From a virus: 64,000 bases of DNA. The notes under the pieces were generated by a model. It was not told the DNA's origin, searched no databases, and was given only the letters and a program-made list of their open reading frames with translations. A program made the translations under genes and the position numbers. The stretch lies in the IMG/VR virus record IMGVR_UViG_3300004807_000021, positions 1 through 64,000 of that record. One strand, given 5' to 3'. Shown here piece by piece: positions 16,999 to 26,114 of this stretch. Each line of letters starts with the position of its first letter. The first letter of the stretch is position 1.

Positions 16999-19900
16999 TT
17001 AGTATGTGAGTTGTAAGTTACCAGTCGCGTTATTTATTAACAAGTTTGTTCCACGAGACACCATTGCATAATCAACATACGATGATGCATCTACTAGAGA
17101 TGCGGTACCTCCAGCATCATTAACCCATATCAAGTTGCCGTTTACATCCACTGCTAGTGAATGTACGTTTTCTCTAGTACCTTGATCCACATAGTCTTTA
17201 TTAGCCAATACTGCATAAGACTGTGTTTGAATTTGAGCATTAGTGTAGTTGTAGTTAGTTAAACTATTAAATTGTACCGCTCCCACTCCGTCTGGTGCAA
17301 ATACAATGTCTGAACCAGTGCCCGGTGAACTACTGATAATGTTATTTTGAATATAAACCTTACCAGCTGTCAACACGTTAACTTGTAAATTGTTACTACC
17401 AGAACCTAACTGGCTACTGATGTATGTTCTGATTGCTTTTTGTGTTGGTACTATGGCATCGCTGTTTGCACTTAGTGTTCCGTCTGTTGAGAACTGGCTT
17501 ACAAATGCTCCAGTTGTACCCAACTGCAAACTGTTCAAACCTGCCAAATTAAACGCACTTACGTTCAATGTAGCTTGTCCAGTTGCTTGGTTAATCTTAA
17601 ACAAATCACCAACGCTAAAGTTACCGTCTTGGTCAGTACTGGTGTAGAACACACGACCATTATTTTGTCCCAAGTGCTGATTAGCTGTAATATACGAAGC
17701 TGTGTTTACACTAGGATATGCTGTGCTGGCAAAGTTACCAGTACCAATAGCCAGATAATCATGTCCTGTCAAACGTATTTGACTGAATTTTTGGTATACT
17801 GTAGCAGTTGCGCCTTGTGTTAGTGGATTTGTAGTTGAAACTGATGAACCAACTGTTACATTACACTTACCAGTTCCTGCTGTATAGCTGTTAGTTGATA
17901 CAACTAGGAACGGAGCTGCCTGACCGCTGATAATAATAATGCTTCCAACACGCGGTGCTTGACTGAATCCTAAGAAATTCAATACATTTCCAGTTTGTGC
18001 AATATTTGCATAACCTGTAGCATCTGATATACTTGTAGCTAGACCAACTTGGTTGAATACAATATATCCAGCTCCTCTGTTTGTATACGTTACACTACTA
18101 ATTGCTCCACTTAGAATTTGTGGAGTAAATGTTGCACCAGAACCTTGTGGGTCTGTGACTGTAAATGTTGGAGTACCGGTATAACCAGCACCACCATTAA
18201 GAATATAAACACCTGCAAAAGTAAATGTACTTGGATCAATATTAGCTCTTACCACAGCTTGAGTGCTATATCCACCACCGACTATAGTAACTTCAGGAAG
18301 AATAGTATACTGACTAGAAGCATCTAGTGCTGTAACAATGCCAGCGCCAGTTACTAGTGTTTCCCATCCTTGCGCACCAGCAGTTGTTTGAACATACACT
18401 ACTTTAGTGGTGCCGCTTGGAGTATCTACCAAATAGCTATTGGCAATAATACCTGTTTGCCCTGCACCTGTACCACTAACGATAGTGATACGCATGCCTT
18501 GATATTGATTATTTGCTGTTGCTTTGTCTGTTGCGGCTAGTGCAAACCACACACCGCTTGAACTTGTTCCGCCGTTACGTCCTGTACCAGCAACAAATTG
18601 ATATCCAGAACCTGGACTTGTTACAACCACGTGGCTAAGTGCATTGCTAGTAATAACACCTGATACACTGGCATTGGTACCGTTTGTAGGAGCCGAGTCT
18701 AAACTGATTGTTGGATTTGTGTAGGCTTGTCCACAGTAGTTCCAATAGATAGCTAGAATTTGTCCATTACCTACTAGAATGTTTCCAATTTGTGCGCTGT
18801 TGGCCAAGTTGTTAACTGTACCTGGGTATCCAACATCGGTTGGATCTGTGTCGGCAGCAACATCACCATAAGTACCATAACTGTTATTACCGTTAGTAGC
18901 ACGTAGTACACCACCTGACTGGCAAAGATAACCAATGTAAGCATAATAAGTGAACACGCTAACTGCTTCGCAACGGCCGCCATTAAGACACATGATACCG
19001 ATACCGTCATCGATGACTTGTGTGAAATCGTTACATACCATAGAAATAGTACCAGTACGATTTTGATCTAATCCGTTAATATATAATCCTACTGCCTTGC
19101 TTCCAAATGTTGAACAATTTTGAATATAAGGACTCTTGCTAGTGATAGATCCGTTTGGATCTAGTGCGCAATAAGCACCACTGGCTGTTGCACTAGGCCA
19201 TGTACCAACTGTCAAACGTTGAATACCTGATCCGCCTGTTGTATCGCCTGCAAGATATGGAGTACCTGTAAATTGACCTGTCAATCCGCCCATTGTCATA
19301 TTACGAAGTACGCAGGCTTGATTTAGCAAGAACATTCTTGAACGGTTATTTGGAGTAACCCCATCTGAACTTAGACCAGCGGCTGGCTGTACAATGGTTG
19401 TACGCAATTCGTCGCCTACTAAACTAACGTATGCTGGCACTGTGATTGGCAATAGTTCGCTGTATGTACCTGTTTTGATAAAAATAGTAACTGGCGAAGT
19501 ACTAGTTGCTACACTGGCAGCTTGAATACAAGCGTAACGAATAGTTGCAAAAGGTCTATCTATTGTGCGACCATAACTAGTTCCGTCTGATCCCGATGTG
19601 GCGCTAACATAAAAAATGTTGCTGATATATCCATACTCGCCCCAACGCGGTTGCATTGTGGTATCGCCCTGTGTACGAGCTTTTAATACATAACCGTCTA
19701 ATACTGCACTACCTGATTGTGTACCGTTGGCCATGTGTAGGCCAGTAACTGTACCATCGCTATAGCGATAGGCCAAGTCACCAATTTCAGTTAGTGTTGC
19801 ACCAACACCGCCTTGACCAATAATTTGCCAATAAACTGAATTAGGAGGAGATACGTTACTGCTGATACCAGTAGCCACGTATGTAGAACTAGTATTAAGA

Positions 19901-20994
19901 ACTACGTCACCTGGATAGTAAATGCCTGCCACAGTACCTGTACTTGAAGTATATGTACCAGGTGTGCTTGATATTTGATATTGAACTTGTGTATTTGAAC
20001 CTGTACCTGAAACTACGAATACACCGTTATATGATCCTGTTGTACTAGATACACCAGTAACTACAATGTTAGTTCCTACAGTAAATGGTGTGCTAGATTG
20101 TGTAGCAAATGTCAAAGTAACTGTGCTACCACTGCGAGTTGCATTGGTAACAGTTAGTGCTTTTGCATAAGCACCGCGATGGTTGAAACCTTTTACAATT
20201 AATGACCAGTAAGCAGAATTAACGCCAGTTCCTTGAACATATGGTTGTTGATTTGTACAATCTTGTACGCAAACATAAGTCCAGCCACCAAATGTAACTA
20301 CATGACCTGTTTTATAAGCAGTTGCTAAATTCCAATCACCTTGTTGGCTGTAGCCTGTTGTAACCACACTCCAATATGATACTGCTGTACTAGGAGTTTG
20401 ATTTACGTTAACTGATATTGCGTTGTAAACATAACCGCCATAAGTAACTTGGTCACCAATTGCGTATGTTGTTGAACTATTCCAAGTGTTAACGTACTCT
20501 AAGCCTTGAACAAAAATTGTCCAGTTAGATAAGTCTGAACTAAAAGCAGAACTAGAAAGATTAGCTGTAGTACAAATATAAATGTCAGCACCATACTTAA
20601 CTAAATCGTTAATATAATATTGTGTGCTGGCAGTCCATGTATTACGGAATTTAACACCTGGGCTATATAGTACCCAGTTGCTGATGTCACTTAACCAAGT
20701 ACTGGCACTGGTATGTGCAGTTGTACAATAGTAAACGTTTCCGTTAACTGTGACAAGATCACCAGGATTAAACCCTGTGCTAGCGGACCAACCACCTGTA
20801 ACAAAATTTGTACCACCGGCCATTTTTTGCCAGTTAGCTTGATCTGTTGCAAATGATGAACTGCTGGTGTATGCGTTGATACACATGTAGCTAACGCCAC
20901 CAACAATGACCACGTCATCTTTGTAGTATGGTGTACTAGCCTGCCATGGGCCTTTCCATACAAATTTGATCCTACCTAGTTTGAATTCTGCCAT
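16999..20994 (-). CDS. Tail fibre/spike: tandem CBM-like repeats plus beta-helix (1331 aa)
   Basis: Residues 5-260 hold five or six tandem repeats of the type W..ST.Y..GD.V..GG..Y.C followed by HTS/NLSSS, resembling chitin-binding type 3 modules. A GYNG-type module (about 278-350) and a short linker follow. Residues about 455-700 look like a right-handed parallel beta-helix of the pectate-lyase type (DRPFATIRYACIQAA, SLVGDELRTTIVQP, GDDGIGIMC-like turns). No catalytic set is obvious to me. Two GSGYQ/GAGYTGTP modules come next (about 775-1000). A conserved C-terminal region contains FYTSTDQDGNFSVGDLFKIN. A late-type promoter lies 20 nt upstream. It probably binds or processes a surface polysaccharide; that is inference. 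Confidence 0.8.
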   Translation of the reverse strand: MAEFKLGRIKFVWKGPWQASTPYYKDDVVIVGGVSYMCINAYTSSSSFATDQANWQKMAGGTNFVTGGWSASTGFNPGDLVTVNGNVYYCTTAHTSASTWLSDISNWVLYSPGVKFRNTWTASTQYYINDLVKYGADIYICTTANLSSSAFSSDLSNWTIFVQGLEYVNTWNSSTTYAIGDQVTYGGYVYNAISVNVNQTPSTAVSYWSVVTTGYSQQGDWNLATAYKTGHVVTFGGWTYVCVQDCTNQQPYVQGTGVNSAYWSLIVKGFNHRGAYAKALTVTNATRSGSTVTLTFATQSSTPFTVGTNIVVTGVSSTTGSYNGVFVVSGTGSNTQVQYQISSTPGTYTSSTGTVAGIYYPGDVVLNTSSTYVATGISSNVSPPNSVYWQIIGQGGVGATLTEIGDLAYRYSDGTVTGLHMANGTQSGSAVLDGYVLKARTQGDTTMQPRWGEYGYISNIFYVSATSGSDGTSYGRTIDRPFATIRYACIQAASVATSTSPVTIFIKTGTYSELLPITVPAYVSLVGDELRTTIVQPAAGLSSDGVTPNNRSRMFLLNQACVLRNMTMGGLTGQFTGTPYLAGDTTGGSGIQRLTVGTWPSATASGAYCALDPNGSITSKSPYIQNCSTFGSKAVGLYINGLDQNRTGTISMVCNDFTQVIDDGIGIMCLNGGRCEAVSVFTYYAYIGYLCQSGGVLRATNGNNSYGTYGDVAADTDPTDVGYPGTVNNLANSAQIGNILVGNGQILAIYWNYCGQAYTNPTISLDSAPTNGTNASVSGVITSNALSHVVVTSPGSGYQFVAGTGRNGGTSSSGVWFALAATDKATANNQYQGMRITIVSGTGAGQTGIIANSYLVDTPSGTTKVVYVQTTAGAQGWETLVTGAGIVTALDASSQYTILPEVTIVGGGYSTQAVVRANIDPSTFTFAGVYILNGGAGYTGTPTFTVTDPQGSGATFTPQILSGAISSVTYTNRGAGYIVFNQVGLATSISDATGYANIAQTGNVLNFLGFSQAPRVGSIIIISGQAAPFLVVSTNSYTAGTGKCNVTVGSSVSTTNPLTQGATATVYQKFSQIRLTGHDYLAIGTGNFASTAYPSVNTASYITANQHLGQNNGRVFYTSTDQDGNFSVGDLFKINQATGQATLNVSAFNLAGLNSLQLGTTGAFVSQFSTDGTLSANSDAIVPTQKAIRTYISSQLGSGSNNLQVNVLTAGKVYIQNNIISSSPGTGSDIVFAPDGVGAVQFNSLTNYNYTNAQIQTQSYAVLANKDYVDQGTRENVHSLAVDVNGNLIWVNDAGGTASLVDASSYVDYAMVSRGTNLLINNATGNLQLTY

Positions 20995-21013
20995 TTTTTA
21001 TTCCTCGATGTCT

Positions 21014-21021
21014 TATTTATT
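21014..21021 (-). promoter_or_regulatory. T4-type late promoter (AATAAATA)
   Basis: Leftward AATAAATA, one base from the T4 late consensus TATAAATA, 20 nt upstream of the ATG of the beta-helix fibre gene. Spacing would give a leader of about 15 nt containing GAGGAATAAAAA. Confidence 0.55.
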
Positions 21022-21044
21022 CATACTTAATGAACTAAATTAGC

Positions 21045-21614
21045 TTATGCTATGGTCCCCATATCTATTGCGTACAATGTACCTTCTATGTCACTTACTG
21101 TGCTAAGATTGCTGGCGTTAATATTTTCTAAAGGATTGCCAGTACCAATTATAGTACCAAACGAATAGCCGTTAGCCAAAATATGTGCTACCGGATTGGC
21201 AGCCGCTGTGCTACCAGTTAACAATGTTTCTGCTAGAACTTGTGTAGTTACTCCAAACGCATAGTTATATGGAACATCAACTCTTACACTAAGTACTCCG
21301 TTGGCGTCAACATAATAATATAAATCGTCTGGGCTCCATTTATACTGTTCAAAGTTAAGTCCAGAATAGTTAGGCATATGAGTTGTGCCGTCTACTCCTT
21401 CAAAGAAATCCACACCTTGCTCAAGATTGTCATAAAATCCAGTGGTGTTTAAGGTAGTTAAGTCTTCTAGGCTAACTGGATCAGGATCTGAGTCTAGATT
21501 AATCTTGGTAACTTTTAAGAAACCATCAGCTGTTCTATTCATGCCATAGAAGTATCTAGCAGTCTGATTAAAGAACTCTTCTGGTGTTTGACCTAGATAA
21601 AAATTATTTGCCAT
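21045..21614 (-). CDS. Structural-block protein of unknown function (189 aa)
   Basis: MANNFYLGQTPEEFFNQTARYFYGMNR begins a soluble protein with no membrane segment or signal peptide; this stretch is given only to fix the start. The middle (about 85-115) is rich in tyrosine and aspartate (SPDDLYYYVDANGVLSVRVD). The C-terminal part is alanine/glycine/asparagine-rich. It sits 9 nt after the small gene at 21624-21989 and just upstream of the fibre late promoter. It is therefore the last gene of the sub-operon running down from the capsid decorations. The position suggests a minor virion or fibre-attachment protein. I do not recognise a family. Confidence 0.65.
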   Translation of the reverse strand: MANNFYLGQTPEEFFNQTARYFYGMNRTADGFLKVTKINLDSDPDPVSLEDLTTLNTTGFYDNLEQGVDFFEGVDGTTHMPNYSGLNFEQYKWSPDDLYYYVDANGVLSVRVDVPYNYAFGVTTQVLAETLLTGSTAAANPVAHILANGYSFGTIIGTGNPLENINASNLSTVSDIEGTLYAIDMGTIA

Positions 21615-21623
21615 ATACTATCC

Positions 21624-21989
21624 TTAACTTATACTCACGTAACTGACAACAGCATCTATACTGTTATTGGCATTAGAATTGATTAATACTGCATTGTTGC
21701 CTGCAAGAATCAATTTTTCACTGTTGGTTATTAATTTCAAACTGCTTTGTGGTGCCATCATAATATTTTTAGCAATAAATGCTTGACTGATCACATTGCT
21801 AGTATTGTTTGTACCATCCCCGTTGGCACCATAGGTGAATAATTGAACACTGATCTGTACCATAGCGTTAGTAGTATTGGCTAAGTTTAAGCCAATAACT
21901 GTGTATGATCCAACGTTGTTGGTAGACAGCACAGCAACTGGTGTTATTCCTATATTTTGAGAGATACTGTTTAAGAATTGCGTTGCCAT
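21624..21989 (-). CDS. Small beta-sandwich-like virion protein (121 aa), paralogue of 26114-26458
   Basis: The protein is almost entirely predicted beta strand. It shares an order of motifs with the 114-aa protein at 26114-26458: an NT...AMVQISVQLF/NTSSSTSATFTLY core, then an I-A/P-P-x-S/T-L segment, then EKLIL-GNNAV / EKLVLGNNDLLV, then a hydrophobic VS...V end. Each copy precedes a fibre-like gene, which suggests two copies of the same cassette. Its small size and beta content fit a decoration or adaptor protein. The role is inferred; the paralogy is directly visible. Confidence 0.65.
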   Translation of the reverse strand: MATQFLNSISQNIGITPVAVLSTNNVGSYTVIGLNLANTTNAMVQISVQLFTYGANGDGTNNTSNVISQAFIAKNIMMAPQSSLKLITNSEKLILAGNNAVLINSNANNSIDAVVSYVSIS

Positions 21990-21992
21990 GTT

Positions 21993-23048
21993 TTATCCAA
22001 ATATTAATGCCGCTGTGATGCTTAAATTTTGTACTTGTGTCAAAGTTAATCCACCACTGGTAGTTCCTGCAGGTTGCCATGCGGCTGTTGCTGTATTGTA
22101 GTTTTCTAAATATTGTAAATCTGTATTGTATCTAATCATACCAGCAGTTCCAACTGGACGCTGTAGAGTTGTTCCGCTAGGAATAACAACACCATTTGTA
22201 CCTTGTAGCACTACATAGCCAGTACCTGATTCTGTAAACACAGTGTTAGAATTGGCCACTGTGTTTGTTATTGTGTTGTTATAAATTCTAAAATTACCTA
22301 GAAAAACACCACCAGCTCCGCTAGTTGTTAGATTAATATCTGTATCTGCACTAGCAGTTGTAATTGTGTTTCCGCTTAGAACCAAATTGCCCACATTTAA
22401 TGTAGTAGCGTTCAAAGTAGGCAATGTTAATGCATTACTGATGTTTAGTGTGTTGGCATACAAACTATTCCACTGTAGTGCATTGCTACCTAAGTTATAA
22501 GTGTTAGTTGCGCTGGGAATAATATCACTGTTTACTTCACCAGTAAAAGTAATAGTGTCAGTTGTTTGATTACCTAGGCTGATATTACCATCAGCTGTAA
22601 TGGTGCCAGTGGCATGCAAATTACCATTAATCAGTGTATTACTATTGATAATAGTAGTACCTGTACCTGTTGGGGTTATATTAATGTTGGTATTTGTACC
22701 AGTAGCACTGATTGTGCTTCCTGCAATGCTAAACTGACCAACTGTGATAGTTCCTTGGTAAACTACACCGTTACCATTATTTGGAACAAGATTGATTGTA
22801 TTGCTTGTGCTGGCAATAGTGCTGCCAGATATAGTAAACGAAGCCAATTGGGCCTGTGTGTTTACTGTTAAATTTGTTGTTCTTGTAGTTCCGACTACTT
22901 GTAGGTCATTGGAAGGCGTTGTTGTATTAATGCCCACGCGGCTGTTTACAACATCTAGATAAAGTAAGTTCGTCTCAAAAGCTAAATTTACTCCGTTGCG
23001 AAGCAAATTATCTTTTAAGAGCGGACCCGAAATTCGACCAACAGCCAT
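21993..23048 (-). CDS. Fibre-like virion protein with GRISGPLL N-terminus (351 aa)
   Basis: The N-terminus GRISGPLLKDNLLRNG ... FETNLLYLDV is shared with the upstream gene at 23183-25084. A fibrous middle follows (INITPTGTGTTIINSNTL, HATGTITADGNISLG, YNLGSNALQWNSLYAN). Near the C-terminus is the fibre cassette VIPSGTTLQRP ... GMIRYNTD ... ENYN (about 290-330), and the protein ends in ITAALIFG. AAGGAGCGTAA in front of the ATG is a strong ribosome site. It is the shorter of two tandem paralogues and lacks the inserted jelly-roll domain of the longer one. It is probably a minor fibre or whisker-like protein. Confidence 0.75.
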   Translation of the reverse strand: MAVGRISGPLLKDNLLRNGVNLAFETNLLYLDVVNSRVGINTTTPSNDLQVVGTTRTTNLTVNTQAQLASFTISGSTIASTSNTINLVPNNGNGVVYQGTITVGQFSIAGSTISATGTNTNINITPTGTGTTIINSNTLINGNLHATGTITADGNISLGNQTTDTITFTGEVNSDIIPSATNTYNLGSNALQWNSLYANTLNISNALTLPTLNATTLNVGNLVLSGNTITTASADTDINLTTSGAGGVFLGNFRIYNNTITNTVANSNTVFTESGTGYVVLQGTNGVVIPSGTTLQRPVGTAGMIRYNTDLQYLENYNTATAAWQPAGTTSGGLTLTQVQNLSITAALIFG

Positions 23049-23182
23049 TTACGCTCCTTTGACCCCGTGTTTCACGGTTAACCACTTTTTCAGCTGGACG
23101 CTCTTAGCGGGTTTACCACTGTTTAATATCGTAGAACCTTTGGTCAAGCTCTACAGTAATAGTATTTAGCTGTTTGGACTTT
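23049..23182 (-). other. 134-nt leader between paralogous fibre genes
   Basis: This gap has no ORF. It has a small hairpin CCGTG-TTT-CACGG (23065-23077) just upstream of the AAGGAGCG ribosome site. Two similar segments read GTGGTAAACC and GTGGTTAACC on the minus strand. A partial late-type element, GCTAAATA, lies near 23170. It may be an untranslated leader with its own weak late promoter. No clear terminator is seen. Confidence 0.35.
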
Positions 23183-25084
23183 TTAGCCTAGTATTAGGCT
23201 CCAAATTGTGGTCTGGTCGCTTTCTACACTAGAGCTGGCACTGACGCCTGCAAGATTTTGCCAGCTGGTTCCATTCCATATTTCATTGGTTTGGATGGTA
23301 GTATTATAACGAGTCATTCCAAGTTGAGGGCTTGCAGGTTGCTCTGCTGTAGAGCCTGCCGGTATTTCTATAGCACCGGTACCGCTGAATACAGTATAAC
23401 CAATACCAGTGTTGATAATTTCTAAAGGAAGTGCTGTAACTTCTGCGGCTATGATAACAGAATTTTCTGCAACAATAATATAAGACCCAGATTCAGCAGT
23501 AAAGTAAGGACTGCTAAAACTTGGATTGTTGATCGTGTTGCCAGAAAATAATGCAGAACCATTGATTTTAACTTGCCCAATACCTAGGGTGGACAGATTC
23601 AAATCTGCTGTACCATCTCCTATCTTATTGCTCGATATGCTGATATTTCCAGCAGTCAATGCAGTTGTAGTAACAGTATTCGAAGTTAGTGCAGACGATA
23701 AGTTTGCATTTTTAAGCCATACATTATTCCACTCAAGTGCGCTGGAACCAAGATTATAGCTGGCGCTTTGAGTATAAGACGCACCTGGATTAGTGAATAA
23801 GCCAATGCTAGTTTGAGTTGTTAGTGCATTGCCCAGTTGATCGGTTATTGCTACAGTTACCGGTGTAATTGTAGTTGTTCCTGCTAAGGGAATAATGTCA
23901 CTGGCTACTTCTGCTGGAATCGAAATCCTGTCGGTAACTGCATCGCCCAACTGAATATTTCCATCAAAGGTAATGTCACCGGTAGCATGGAGAGCACCAT
24001 TTACTAGAGTATTTGAATTAATCTGAGTAATACCGCCAGTAGTTCCTTGTAGTATAGTTGAAACACTGTCTAAATAAAATATAGCGTTGTCATTTCTCAA
24101 ACTAAAAGTCAGTACATCTGATCCAGAAGCTGTGACAGTAAATGAATATTTGGTATATTCCCAATAGCTAGATGCCGGTGAGCTGTAGGGTAAGCTGGGC
24201 CCAGTTCCAACAGGGCTTCCACCTGTTAATGCAACACCATTCCATAAAACTGAAAAATCTGCTTGTCCAGAATTTGTTGCTGGAACTACTGAAAGGATGT
24301 TATTTGCATCTTCAGTGGTCATTATTGAACTGCTATCTTCTGTAGTTAAAAACAGATTAATGGTGTTTTTTAGAGCAAAAGTTATTATATAGGTCTGACC
24401 AACAGCCGTTGCAAGTGTCTGCGATACTGTAGATTTTGTTATGTAAGAACTTGCAGATAATGCATAGTTGCCTGTAGCGGCATTTGTGCTATCTGCTATC
24501 GTAATAGTTGAAACAGATCCTAGTACAGTCCAGCCAGACAATGTTCCAGTTTCAAAATCTCCATTTGTTACATAATTTGGATTCTGAAACGGTGTAATGT
24601 TTATATTAGCATTGGCTGTGCCTGTTATGGTATTGGTTGCAAAATTTAAGTTGGCAGTATTAAGTCCGCCGTTAACAGCTATCGTTGGATTACTAGACTG
24701 ATTAGGATATAGAGTAATCGGAAGATTATAAGTGTTAAAAATTTGATTGGTAGTTATTTGAAATCCAACACCCAGATCTGCTTCTGTATCTACAATAAGA
24801 TTATCTGTTGTGGCAGAGCCGCCCATGTCAAGCGCACGAACTGGTGTGCTATTTTTAATACCAACAAATCCACTGTTAACACTTAGATACAGTAAATCAG
24901 TTTCAAAAGATAAATCGTGTCCGTTACGTAGTAAATTAGCTGACAACAAAGGTCCGCTGATTCTTCCAAACTCACGACCAGCTTGGCCAAAGGGGTTATT
25001 TTGCGGCAAGACTGCCGCAGGAGAGACTGCTTGTGGTAGACTTACGCTTTTTGCGCTTATCTTTGGAGATATTTTATGGGCCAT
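23183..25084 (-). CDS. Fibre-like virion protein with inserted jelly-roll domain (633 aa)
   Basis: The protein is colinear with the 351-aa paralogue: FGRISGPLLSANLLRNG (about 40), INITPF (about 165), INSNTLVNGALHATG (about 350), YNLGSSALEWNNVWLKN (about 440), IPAGSTAEQPASP with GMTRYNTT (about 570), and an end in IWSLILG. Between INITPF and the INSNTL block it carries about 180 extra residues (DNA about 24045-24585). These start NYVTNGDFETGTLSGW and end FYLDSVSTI, the layout of CBM4/9-type jelly-roll domains. It also has about 40 extra N-terminal residues. It lies directly downstream of the 339-aa fibre-cassette gene. The structural role is inferred from paralogy and composition. Confidence 0.8.
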   Translation of the reverse strand: MAHKISPKISAKSVSLPQAVSPAAVLPQNNPFGQAGREFGRISGPLLSANLLRNGHDLSFETDLLYLSVNSGFVGIKNSTPVRALDMGGSATTDNLIVDTEADLGVGFQITTNQIFNTYNLPITLYPNQSSNPTIAVNGGLNTANLNFATNTITGTANANINITPFQNPNYVTNGDFETGTLSGWTVLGSVSTITIADSTNAATGNYALSASSYITKSTVSQTLATAVGQTYIITFALKNTINLFLTTEDSSSIMTTEDANNILSVVPATNSGQADFSVLWNGVALTGGSPVGTGPSLPYSSPASSYWEYTKYSFTVTASGSDVLTFSLRNDNAIFYLDSVSTILQGTTGGITQINSNTLVNGALHATGDITFDGNIQLGDAVTDRISIPAEVASDIIPLAGTTTITPVTVAITDQLGNALTTQTSIGLFTNPGASYTQSASYNLGSSALEWNNVWLKNANLSSALTSNTVTTTALTAGNISISSNKIGDGTADLNLSTLGIGQVKINGSALFSGNTINNPSFSSPYFTAESGSYIIVAENSVIIAAEVTALPLEIINTGIGYTVFSGTGAIEIPAGSTAEQPASPQLGMTRYNTTIQTNEIWNGTSWQNLAGVSASSSVESDQTTIWSLILG

Positions 25085-25094
25085 AATTGACCTC

Positions 25095-26114
25095 TTATTG
25101 ATCGAATCCGATCAAGACCGTAACAACTTTTCCTATTGGTACAGGAGTTGTAAATTGTAAGTAGTATTCACCAGTGGCTACAGTTCTAGTAGACTCTACT
25201 AGAGTTAGTCCGGTATTTGTGGCTATTGTTGCGTTTGTTGTTTTGTTAAGAGTAATACTAGTTAACGCATCTGTTACAGAATCTATAGTATAGCTAGATA
25301 CCGTAGTAGCTGATTGTATACCAGTTCCTGATACTGTTGATCCTACTAGATTAATAGTTGGGAATGTTGCAGTTTTACTAGTAATATTACCAGGAAAAGT
25401 CATAGTTGTGTTAAATGTACTATTATAAGTTACAGAGTTGGTAGTACAAGAAACAACAGTATAATTGCCATTGTAGCCTTGAGGAATAAATCCAGTCACT
25501 ACAATAATTGAACCTACTGCAAAAGGTGCGGCACTTTGAGTAGGAAATGTTAAAGTCACTAGTGAACCACTGCCGCTTGCACCAGTTGCTGTTAAACTGC
25601 TGTTCAAATAAAGCACGTTTGATCCGCTCGAAGTTGCTATACTGGTTGTAACAGTATAGGTTTCACTAGAAAATGTTGGATTTTGAACAACTGTATAGTT
25701 GATATTGTTTAACTGAATAACGTTTTCAACTACAACAATTAAATTTTGTCCGCCCCATGTACTGTTGCTGGATACTATACTAGGTGGGCGAGGGCTTAAT
25801 GGTCCAAAGATTGTATTAACATCATCGCCAGCACCGAGATTTTGTTGTGTTATTCCAGTTGACTCTTTGAATCTCAAACTTCTCCAAGCATTGTTTTGAT
25901 AAATTTCTACTTCGCCGCCTGTATCAACATCTGTATTGTAACGCATCATACCATTAATTGGACTGCTAGGACGTTGTGCGCTAGTTCCAGAAGGTAACAC
26001 TACACTACCTAGATTGACTGGACTTAAAATCACATTCGTGTCAGTATAATCCACATACACACTGGTGTGATTAGCTGTTCTACGATTTAAGTTTTGTTGT
26101 TTTAAGTATCTCAT
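25095..26114 (-). CDS. Virion protein with fibre cassette and GYNG module (339 aa)
   Basis: Residues 28-90 contain the fibre cassette VVLPSGTSAQRPSSP, GMMRYNTD, VEIYQNNAWRSLRF, also present in the two downstream paralogues. A proline-rich linker (GPLSPRPPSI) and a beta region follow. Residues about 175-250 carry a GYNG module (FIPQGYNGNYTV) inside a longer stretch that appears inserted. The C-terminal about 25 residues (GEYYLQFTTPVPIGKVVTVL) look like the end of an original domain. The stop overlaps the start context of the downstream neighbour by 10 nt spacing, and its own start overlaps the stop of the 114-aa gene (ATGA-type junction). The function is probably fibre or decoration. Confidence 0.75.
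   Translation of the reverse strand: MRYLKQQNLNRRTANHTSVYVDYTDTNVILSPVNLGSVVLPSGTSAQRPSSPINGMMRYNTDVDTGGEVEIYQNNAWRSLRFKESTGITQQNLGAGDDVNTIFGPLSPRPPSIVSSNSTWGGQNLIVVVENVIQLNNINYTVVQNPTFSSETYTVTTSIATSSGSNVLYLNSSLTATGASGSGSLVTLTFPTQSAAPFAVGSIIVVTGFIPQGYNGNYTVVSCTTNSVTYNSTFNTTMTFPGNITSKTATFPTINLVGSTVSGTGIQSATTVSSYTIDSVTDALTSITLNKTTNATIATNTGLTLVESTRTVATGEYYLQFTTPVPIGKVVTVLIGFDQ

Noticed and set aside
8601-20994. Diversity-generating retroelement acting on the fibre genes
   Set aside because: No reverse transcriptase gene and no template/variable repeat pair seen in the window.
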